A stretch of DNA of 7,450 nt, taken from positions 1 to 7,450 of the forward strand of contig JAFQWR010000118.1 in the NCBI GenBank assembly GCA_017407365.1, in the 5' to 3' direction. A model generated the notes under the pieces. That model was given only the letters and a program-made list of their open reading frames with translations, searched no databases and was not told the DNA's origin. Of the stretch, positions 1 to 4,940 are shown in pieces. The DNA is from Clostridia bacterium. Its GTDB lineage: Bacteria > Bacillota > Clostridia > Christensenellales > HGM11417. Position numbers and translations under genes: made by a program. Within the stretch, counting starts at the first letter, position 1. Each line of letters opens with the position of its first letter.

Positions 1-202
1 AAACAGCATCTATGGCATCACAGTGCGCTAAGGCAGATAAATCGTCAAACAGCAGCACATCAGCATTTTTTGCTTCTGCAAATGCTCGCGCACGGGATAA
101 AGAGCGGGAGTATTGCGCTTTATAGCAGGCTCCCTCTACCAATCGGATTGCATCTGCAAAGGCATCACACAGCCAGAAGGTACCGACGATTGCAATATTC
201 AT
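1..202 (-). CDS. Gfo/Idh/MocA family oxidoreductase, N-terminal fragment (3' end beyond window)
   Basis: The first 67 codons of a gene that continues past the left edge. The product starts MNIAIVGTFWLCDAFADAI and continues with a YSRS motif at residues 31-34 and a DDL...D-IDAV pattern at residues 53-67. This is the usual start of the NAD(P)-binding Rossmann domain in Gfo/Idh/MocA dehydrogenases: beta1-glycine turn-alpha1, then beta2 ending in YSR, then the 'D.DAV' strand. Family members oxidise or reduce sugars, inositols and related polyols in the cytoplasm; the substrate cannot be told from this fragment. The dinucleotide turn is GTFWLCD (residues 7-13), so the second glycine of a GxGxxG turn is Phe and the third position is also changed. 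The ATG at 202-200 follows a clear GGAGGA site (216-211) with 8 nt spacing. It lies 59 nt downstream of the HD gene on the same strand, with a strong hairpin between them. Family call is by recognition of the N-terminal pattern only. Confidence 0.8.
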   Translation of the reverse strand, partial: MNIAIVGTFWLCDAFADAIRLVEGACYKAQYSRSLSRARAFAEAKNADVLLFDDLSALAHCDAIDAV

Positions 203-227
203 AAGGCTATTCCTCCGTATAGAAACA

Positions 228-253
228 GAGGGCACGGAAGCCTCCGCACCCTC
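228..253 (-). terminator. Intercistronic hairpin, possible weak terminator or attenuator
   Basis: The minus-strand transcript can fold an 11-bp stem with a 4-nt GGCT loop. GAGGGTGCGGA pairs with TTCCGTGCCCTC minus its first T; two of the pairs are G-U wobbles and the rest are Watson-Crick. The downstream run is TGTTTCTAT, an interrupted and weak U-tract. The hairpin starts 8 nt after the HD stop codon and ends about 11 nt before the Shine-Dalgarno site of the oxidoreductase gene. It could be a partial intrinsic terminator, a 3'-end stabiliser for the upstream mRNA, or a processing site separating expression of the two genes. No good promoter was seen in the remaining gap. Confidence 0.5.
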
Positions 254-261
254 AGTGTTAG

Positions 262-927
262 TTACAGCAAAACGACATTGTTGATTTTCAGCGAGAACTT
301 ATAGCCAAGGAAAGCCGCCGCCCTCCTGCAAAAGCTCATACGCGAAAAATAGATTTCGAAATAATCCATAACAGAGCTGATTTCCGTGTCGATGGTAATG
401 TTTAGCGTAATGGTTTTTTCGGTGTTTTCTACCGAAAGAAAGCTACGCTCTGCCGCACGGTTGACTCTGTCGTGTATATCGTTATTGTCTGTGATGATTG
501 CACTTTTACGCACACGTGATTTATGCACGTCTGCCTTATCTGCCAATATCAGCACGGCACCGATTCTGCTTACGGGAGAGCCGTGCTTTTCGTCGTGGTT
601 GCCTATGGCAAGCATCAGCTCTGCCGCGTCTCTCGTAGACATTCCGCGCTGAACCATCAACGAATACGCAAGCACGCCACCGGATTGTGCATGCATGGAG
701 CGGTTGACAGCGTTGCCGATGTCATGCAAAAAGCCCGCAAGCTCTGCCATATTGATCTCGTACTCGCTACCGCCGATTTCACGCATCAGATCGCCTGCCC
801 AGTTGCTGACAATGGAAAGATGCCTTGTGGAATGCTCGGTATAGCCAAGCGCCTCCAGATTTTGCTCGGTTACTGCAATGAGATCCAATATTTCTCTGTC
901 GTTTTTCAGTTCTTTAACGGTCAGCAT
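262..927 (-). CDS. HD-domain metal-dependent phosphohydrolase, substrate unknown
   Basis: A 221-residue cytoplasmic protein with an HD domain over about residues 20-145. Visible metal-site residues are H36 (in HSTRH), the H68-D69 doublet (in FLHDIGN), H79 and H111 (in IGNHDE), and D130 (in LADKADVHKSRV). This is the H...HD...H...H...D order of HD hydrolases that can bind two metals. Known HD enzymes cleave phosphomonoesters or phosphodiesters of nucleotides, including second messengers; the substrate here is not evident and no GYP or RelA-type motif is seen. The C-terminal third (about 150-221) is alpha/beta-looking with no recognised domain. The ATG (927-925) overlaps the apgM stop as ATGCTGA, a 7-nt overlap, and an AAAGGAGG site (940-933) lies inside the apgM coding end, so translational coupling is likely. 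It is the third gene of the probable aminopeptidase-apgM-HD operon. Confidence 0.85.
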   Translation of the reverse strand: MLTVKELKNDREILDLIAVTEQNLEALGYTEHSTRHLSIVSNWAGDLMREIGGSEYEINMAELAGFLHDIGNAVNRSMHAQSGGVLAYSLMVQRGMSTRDAAELMLAIGNHDEKHGSPVSRIGAVLILADKADVHKSRVRKSAIITDNNDIHDRVNRAAERSFLSVENTEKTITLNITIDTEISSVMDYFEIYFSRMSFCRRAAAFLGYKFSLKINNVVLL

Positions 928-2141
928 AACGCCTCCTTTTGCAAAAAGACAGACATCAAGCGGTAGCCCTGCTCGATGAAGATACCGCTTTTTTCCACGG
1001 CTTCCTCATCGTAGCGAGCAGCGCCCTCTGCTTCTGCATTACTGCGATAAAGTAAAAACGGAACGGGATCCTTTACGTGTGTTTTTTTGATCAACGGAGT
1101 GGGATGATCGGGAAGCACCAGAACGGAAAAATCCTCGCCCGTATTCTTCAGATAATTTACAATGGGCTCTAAAATAAGCTCATCAATCAGCTCTATGGCA
1201 CGTACCTTATTGTGCACCTCTCCTCTGTGACCGCATTCATCGGGCGCTTCTACGTGCACATATACGTAATCGTGTGTGCGGAATGCTTCTATTGCCGCCT
1301 GTGCCTTTCCCTCAAAATTGGTATCGATATTCCCCGTTGCACCCTCTACCTCGATGACATCCATCTGCGCAAGCTTGCCGATGCCCTTGATGAGGTCCAC
1401 AGCAGAAATAACTGCACCGTTTACACCAAATTTTTGCCTGTACGGCTCCAGCGCGGGCTTTGTTCCCTCTCCCCAGAACCAAACGGAATTTGCAGGACGC
1501 TTGCCCTGTCTGATGCGCGCAAGGTTAACGGGATGGTTTTTCAGCAGCTCATAGGAGCGCTTCATCAGCGATAACAGCAGAGCTCCGTTTGCGCCTACGG
1601 GAAGATGCTCTGCAATGGGCTTATCGGAAATATCGTGAGGAGGTGTAAGCTGTGTTCTGCCTGCCACCGCATCCGTAAGCTTCAAGCAATGACGGTAGGA
1701 TATGCCTGCATGCAGACTAAGCCCCTCTCTTTGCAGCTGAGTGCCTAAAAAAGCAATCAGCTGAGAGGCTTCCTCTGTGGAAATTTCACCTGCGCTGTAA
1801 TCAAGCATCGATTTTGCCTGATAGGGCTCTTCCTCTGACAGAGTGACAAGATTACAGCGATAGGTAATATCTCTCTCCGTTACAGGCACACCCATAGAAA
1901 CAGCCTCTAAGGGCGACCTGCCTGTGTAGCATATCAACGGATTGTAGCCCATAACGGAAAGATTGGCATTGTCGCTACCCGGCTGCATGGATTCAGGCAC
2001 CGTGCGCACCAAGCCAACGGTTGCCCTTTTGCAAAGCGCATCCATACAAGGCTTATATGCAACCGCAAGCGGTGTTTTATTATTGAGGCGTGCATCGGGG
2101 TAATCTGCCATGCCATCCCCAAGCATTACGAGATATTTCAT
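921..2141 (-). CDS. apgM: Cofactor-independent phosphoglycerate mutase, archaeal (ApgM) type; possible homoserine kinase-like subgroup
   Basis: A 406-residue alkaline phosphatase superfamily enzyme. Numbering from the chosen start: D9 in MLGDGMAD is the first metal ligand, S56 in PGSDNANLSVMGY is the phospho-accepting serine, and YTGRSPLEAVSMG follows. D301 and H305 in APDECGH, D345-H346 in LPDHPTP and H355 in THVKDPVPF complete the two-metal site. All expected ligands are present, and the length suits the bacterial branch of the family (about 400 residues). The family interconverts 3- and 2-phosphoglycerate in glycolysis. Some bacterial members have instead been proposed as homoserine kinases because they sit beside threonine genes; no threonine gene is visible here, so the role stays open. 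A GTG at 2150 is in frame, but AAAGGTG upstream works as the Shine-Dalgarno for the ATG at 2141-2139, giving MKYLVMLGDGMAD as in relatives. It starts 38 nt after the aminopeptidase stop and overlaps the HD gene by 7 nt. Confidence 0.88.
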   Translation of the reverse strand: MKYLVMLGDGMADYPDARLNNKTPLAVAYKPCMDALCKRATVGLVRTVPESMQPGSDNANLSVMGYNPLICYTGRSPLEAVSMGVPVTERDITYRCNLVTLSEEEPYQAKSMLDYSAGEISTEEASQLIAFLGTQLQREGLSLHAGISYRHCLKLTDAVAGRTQLTPPHDISDKPIAEHLPVGANGALLLSLMKRSYELLKNHPVNLARIRQGKRPANSVWFWGEGTKPALEPYRQKFGVNGAVISAVDLIKGIGKLAQMDVIEVEGATGNIDTNFEGKAQAAIEAFRTHDYVYVHVEAPDECGHRGEVHNKVRAIELIDELILEPIVNYLKNTGEDFSVLVLPDHPTPLIKKTHVKDPVPFLLYRSNAEAEGAARYDEEAVEKSGIFIEQGYRLMSVFLQKEALC

Positions 2142-2179
2142 AGAAAGCACCTTTATATGGCAGGATTATTGCCAAATTA

Positions 2180-3295
2180 TCAGATTAAATTCTCGGGATT
2201 GAGGCATTCCAGCTCGGGCAATACGAAGCGACCGTCCTTACGGATCAGCACGTCGTCAAACCAGATTTCACCGCCGCCGTATTCGGGGGTCTGCACAAGC
2301 ACGAGATCCCAGTGAATGGCAGACTTATTGCCGTTGGGGGCATCCTCGTAGCAATTGCCGGGCGTGAAGTGGATGGAGCCGGAGATCTTTTCGTCGAAGA
2401 GAATATCGCCCATACCCTTGGTTACGTAGGGATTTACGCCGATTGCAAATTCACCAACGTAGCGCGCACCCTCATCGGTATCAAAAATAGCATTGACACC
2501 CTCGGTGTTGTTTGCCGTAGCTTCGATGATCTTACCGTTTTTGAACAGCAGGCTGACGTTTTCGTATTTATAGCCGTTTTCGATGCTGGGAATGTTATAG
2601 GTGATGCGGCCGTTGATGCTGTCTCTTACGGGAGCGGTATAGATTTCACCGTCGGGAATGTTCATATTGCCTGCGCATTTTACTGCGGGAATTCCCTTGA
2701 TCGAGAAGGTCAGGTCGGTATCCTTTGCAACGATGCGCACCTTATCCGTTCTTTCCATCAATGCCTTTAAGGGATCCATTGCCTTATCCATTTTGCCGTA
2801 GTCGAGGTTGCAAACGTTGAAGTAGAAGTCCTCAAACGCCTCGGTGGACATACCGGAAGCCTGCGCAAATGCGGAGGTAGGATAGCGAAGCACAACCCAT
2901 TTGGTTTTGGCAACACGGATATCGTGATGAACGGGGGTTGCGTAGTACCTGGAATTCATCTGAATGATTTCATCGGGTACGTCGCATTGCTCTACCAGGT
3001 TGTCAAAGCCGCGAATACCGATAAAGGCGTCCATCAGCGACATACGGTAGGTATCTGCCTGCGCCAAAAACTCGAATTGCTCTTTGGTGGCGCCGAGCAG
3101 CATCTGACGCTCTACACGGGTATCTCTTCTTACTACGTAGGGATGTGCGCCTACAGCGTAAACAGCCTTAATAATTTCGTTGATGCAAGCGGCATCTACG
3201 TTGTGCGTTTCGATGAGCACCTTTTCGCCCTTTTTCAGGCGTACTGCATAGTTGACCAAACGGTCCGCTAACACGGTTAATCTGGGATCAGTCAT
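2180..3295 (-). CDS. M29 family metallo-aminopeptidase (AmpS/PepS/aminopeptidase T type)
   Basis: A 371-residue cytoplasmic aminopeptidase of the thermophilic metalloprotease family M29, which removes N-terminal residues from peptides using a dinuclear metal site. The N-terminal half (about 1-190) has the family pattern DRLVNYAVRLKKGEKVLIE and HPYVVRRD. The catalytic half carries E217 (in PDGEIYTAP), E282 (in GEFAIGVNP), E302 and H309 (in FDEKISGSIHF), and H328 and D330 (in IHWDLV). The spacing closely follows the Glu-Glu-His-His-Asp ligand set of aminopeptidase T. Length is normal and there is no signal peptide. An in-frame ATG at 3328 would add 11 residues but has no ribosome binding site. 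The ATG at 3295 has AAAGGAG (3311-3305) with 9 nt spacing and gives the family-like start MTDPRLTVLADRLV. It is the first gene of the minus-strand operon, with its own promoter and a leader hairpin. Confidence 0.92.
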   Translation of the reverse strand: MTDPRLTVLADRLVNYAVRLKKGEKVLIETHNVDAACINEIIKAVYAVGAHPYVVRRDTRVERQMLLGATKEQFEFLAQADTYRMSLMDAFIGIRGFDNLVEQCDVPDEIIQMNSRYYATPVHHDIRVAKTKWVVLRYPTSAFAQASGMSTEAFEDFYFNVCNLDYGKMDKAMDPLKALMERTDKVRIVAKDTDLTFSIKGIPAVKCAGNMNIPDGEIYTAPVRDSINGRITYNIPSIENGYKYENVSLLFKNGKIIEATANNTEGVNAIFDTDEGARYVGEFAIGVNPYVTKGMGDILFDEKISGSIHFTPGNCYEDAPNGNKSAIHWDLVLVQTPEYGGGEIWFDDVLIRKDGRFVLPELECLNPENLI

Positions 3296-3310
3296 AAGTA
3301 ATAACTCCTT

Positions 3311-3327
3311 TGAGGGTTTTTCCCTCA
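3311..3327 (-). promoter_or_regulatory. Leader hairpin touching the aminopeptidase ribosome binding site
   Basis: Perfect inverted repeat TGAGGG-N5-CCCTCA. On the minus-strand mRNA the stem's last base is also the first A of the AAAGGAG Shine-Dalgarno site of the aminopeptidase gene. The loop is five As on the transcript. It lies in a predicted leader of about 40 nt. It may protect the 5' end or affect ribosome loading; there is no U-tract, so it is not a terminator. Confidence 0.45.
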
Positions 3328-3342
3328 TCTTTTTACATATAT

Positions 3343-3371
3343 ATTATACATCATTTTGAAAAAAATAGAAA
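3343..3371 (-). promoter_or_regulatory. Sigma-A-like promoter for the aminopeptidase-apgM-HD operon
   Basis: A perfect -10 TATAAT lies at 3348-3343 (minus strand). At 17-bp spacing the -35 position reads TTTCTA (3371-3366), which matches TTGACA at only 3 of 6 positions, in an A/T-rich upstream region. The predicted start is near 3336, giving a leader of about 40 nt before the aminopeptidase ATG. The -10 is strong and the -35 weak. It is the only good candidate in the 137-bp divergent gap for this strand. Confidence 0.6.
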
Positions 3372-3376
3372 GCAAT

Positions 3377-3405
3377 TTGCCAAACCGAAACAATTGTGAT
3401 ATAAT
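3377..3405 (+). promoter_or_regulatory. Near-consensus sigma-A promoter for rqcP
   Basis: -35 TTGCCA (3377-3382, 5 of 6), a 17-bp spacer and a perfect -10 TATAAT (3400-3405) preceded by TGA, which forms an extended -10. The predicted transcription start is near 3412, leaving a leader of about 20 nt that contains AGGTGA before the ATG at 3433. It stands back to back with the minus-strand promoter for the aminopeptidase operon. Confidence 0.85.
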
Positions 3406-3432
3406 AAAGAAAAGGTTTTTTAGGTGAAAAAT

Positions 3433-3678
3433 ATGCGTTTAGACAAATTTTTGAAGGTTTCCCGTATCTTAAAGCGCCGTACCGTTGCAAATGAAGCCTG
3501 CGACGCAGGCAGAGTTACCGTAAACGGCAAGGACGCCAAGCCCTCACACAAGCTGAAGGAGGGCGATATCGTATGCGTGCGCTTTGGCGACAAGCACCTT
3601 ACCTTTGAGGTATTGCAGCTTACGGAGCACGTAAAAAAGGAAGAAGCGGGAGAAATGTTCCGTGTGATTGAGGAATAA
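3433..3678 (+). CDS. rqcP: RqcP (YabO), S4-domain ribosome quality control RNA-binding protein
   Basis: An 81-residue S4-domain protein of the Hsp15/RqcP family. RqcP binds stalled 50S subunits carrying peptidyl-tRNA and works with RqcH in C-terminal alanine tailing of incomplete chains. Family features are the start MRLDKFLKVSRILKRRT with conserved R2, D4, R11 and R15-R16, then VNGKDAKPSHKLKEGDIV and the strand VRFG, and a short acidic C-terminal tail (VIEE). Length matches Bacillus YabO (about 85). An in-frame GTG at 3424 would add MKN. The ATG at 3433 is preferred because AGGTGA (3422-3427) lies 5 nt upstream, relatives begin MRLDKF, and the predicted transcript starts too close to serve the GTG. 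It has its own promoter and no downstream yabP, yabQ or divIC; it converges on the PHP gene. Confidence 0.93.
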   Translation: MRLDKFLKVSRILKRRTVANEACDAGRVTVNGKDAKPSHKLKEGDIVCVRFGDKHLTFEVLQLTEHVKKEEAGEMFRVIEE

Positions 3679-3780
3679 TTTTTCACCAATATTTGAGAGG
3701 TATTTCTTTTTTGCCTCCTCTGCCTTTGCTGTCACTTTCACTGAAGATGAGCACAAGGGCTATTTTTTGTAGCTATCTTA

Positions 3781-3818
3781 AAAAGCGCCAGACAGTACCG
3801 TCTGACGCTTTTCTTTTT
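3781..3818. terminator. Bidirectional intrinsic terminator between rqcP and the PHP gene
   Basis: AAAAGCG-C-CAGAC pairs with GTCTG-A-CGCTTTT (3781-3793 with 3800-3812). There is one internal C-A mismatch and a 6-nt loop. On the plus strand the stem runs into TTTTCTTTTT; on the minus strand the GCGC arm runs into TTTTTAA. It therefore can stop transcription from both convergent units. It starts 102 nt after the rqcP stop and ends 17 nt before the PHP stop codon. The 102-nt stretch from 3679 to 3780 holds no gene I can support. Confidence 0.88.
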
Positions 3819-3834
3819 GGCATGAGCATAAACA

Positions 3835-4863
3835 TTACAGGCTTAACTGATCGACAAAATAAGCATTGGTATTTGCAGCCTTACCGTTTTCGTCTATCAC
3901 CGTGATACGGAAATACCCCTGATTCTTTTTAACAGGGAAGGATGCCTCCGTGACAAGCGTACTCTTTTTGCTCTCTTTGCGGTACACCTCACGGATACCT
4001 GTGGTAAGCGTAACCCTGACCGCAGGGGAGCATTGCACATAAACCATACCATCCTCTACGTATAACGATTTGATCCGAGGCCCCGTGGAGGAGTAGAAAT
4101 TGCCCTTTACAAGCGCATCTGTAACGGCAGTATATTCCAGAGCAGGCGCTTTGATCATCACAAAGCCACCGAAGGAATCGTGAGATTCAAGCAATTCTGC
4201 GTTGGAATAGTTGTGATTGTCGTCGGTTGCAAGGCAGTAGATACGCTTTCCCTGCCTGAGCAGGCTGTCGTACGCAATGGGATTGTATTCGGGGTAGCCT
4301 GCCTCGTAGCATCCGTGATTGTAAATCTCCATCGCGTGCATTCCCTCGTACTGAGAAAACTCAGGGTAATCCTCCAGCGACCACACAGGATGGTTGTACG
4401 TTACAAAAAAGCCCGCTTCTCTGCCCCTCTTCATCATATCGTTGATGCATTCGGGCGTATAGGAACGGATATAATCGGGCTCACTTTCATCAAAGGCAAC
4501 CTCATTGCGATGAGAAACAGCATTGCCAAACAGATAGTCACTGCGATGCCAGCAAACGGGCATAACCTTTTTGGGGTCTAAGGCAATCATACACATATGG
4601 CAGGTTTTGATAAAGGAAAAATCCGCCATTTTGGGCTCGTTTACCTCCAGCTCGTAGCCGTGCAGAGCCAGAAATGAAGCATCCGTCAGCTCGGGATGGG
4701 GCAAAAAGATGTCATGATCGGTAAACGCAACGATGGAATACCCCTTTGCCTGATAACGATCTTTAATCTCTTGCGGAGTAAGACAGCCGTCGGATAAACG
4801 GGAGTGACAGTGCAGGTTGGCCTTATAAAAATGCCCTTCCTGCGGAAGCAGATACTGTTTCAT
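3835..4863 (-). CDS. PHP-domain metal-dependent phosphoesterase
   Basis: A 342-residue protein with an N-terminal PHP domain (about 10-240), the fold used by histidinol phosphatases, polymerase exonucleases and small-molecule phosphoesterases. Metal-site residues visible are H18 and H20 (in NLHCHSRLSDG), D25, H50 (in FTDHD), E71 (in HGYELEV), H89 (in TCHMCMIALDP), H158 (in TYNHPVW), and D215 and H217 (in TDDNH). The trinuclear set therefore appears complete and the enzyme active. The stretch at about 99-135 (VCWHRSDYLFG...) looks like a family-specific insertion before the H158 strand. The last 95 residues follow STGPRIKSLYVEDGMVYV and look like the small beta-sandwich found at the end of many standalone PHP proteins. 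The substrate is unknown. The ATG has AAAGAGG upstream. It lies 77 nt downstream of the TPR gene and may be co-transcribed with it. It ends just before the bidirectional terminator. Confidence 0.85.
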   Translation of the reverse strand: MKQYLLPQEGHFYKANLHCHSRLSDGCLTPQEIKDRYQAKGYSIVAFTDHDIFLPHPELTDASFLALHGYELEVNEPKMADFSFIKTCHMCMIALDPKKVMPVCWHRSDYLFGNAVSHRNEVAFDESEPDYIRSYTPECINDMMKRGREAGFFVTYNHPVWSLEDYPEFSQYEGMHAMEIYNHGCYEAGYPEYNPIAYDSLLRQGKRIYCLATDDNHNYSNAELLESHDSFGGFVMIKAPALEYTAVTDALVKGNFYSSTGPRIKSLYVEDGMVYVQCSPAVRVTLTTGIREVYRKESKKSTLVTEASFPVKKNQGYFRITVIDENGKAANTNAYFVDQLSL

Positions 4864-4898
4864 ACATTACCTCTTTATATTTTGCAGATGCTTCTGCA

Positions 4899-4928
4899 CT
4901 TATAACAAGCTTAAAGCAAGGCTGTTTA
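4899..4928 (-). promoter_or_regulatory. Weak candidate promoter for the PHP gene
   Basis: On the minus strand TATAAG (4904-4899), preceded by TGT as an extended -10, has TAAACA (4928-4923, 4 of 6 to the -35) at 18-bp spacing. A small hairpin (6-bp stem TGCAGA/TCTGCA, 4-nt loop, 4883-4898) follows in the predicted leader. The gap to the TPR gene shows no terminator, so read-through from the TPR promoter is an equally good explanation. Confidence 0.3.
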
Positions 4929-4940
4929 TGCAATATGCAA
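4927..4940. repeat. Tandem heptamer repeat just after the TPR gene
   Basis: Two perfect copies of TATGCAA on the plus strand (TTGCATA twice on the minus strand) lie immediately after the TPR stop codon. Two short copies could be chance in A/T-rich intergenic DNA. The repeat overlaps the upstream edge of the weak PHP promoter candidate, so it could be a binding site. Confidence 0.4.

Noticed and set aside
3296..3328. Upstream ATG at 3328 for the aminopeptidase
   Set aside because: No ribosome site; the extension would be encoded by the leader hairpin and the Shine-Dalgarno of the better start at 3295.
3694..3717. GAGG...CCTC pairing downstream of rqcP as an extra terminator
   Set aside because: Only a 4-bp stem with a long loop and no following U-tract; the stronger terminator lies at 3781-3818.
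3544..3756. Minus-strand open frame overlapping rqcP
   Set aside because: It lies mostly antisense to a well-supported rqcP and has low-complexity content; a shadow frame.
3693..3905. Plus-strand open frame of about 70 codons after rqcP, with a leucine-rich start
   Set aside because: No ATG or ribosome site at its beginning, it runs straight through the bidirectional terminator and into the PHP gene on the other strand, and its product resembles nothing.
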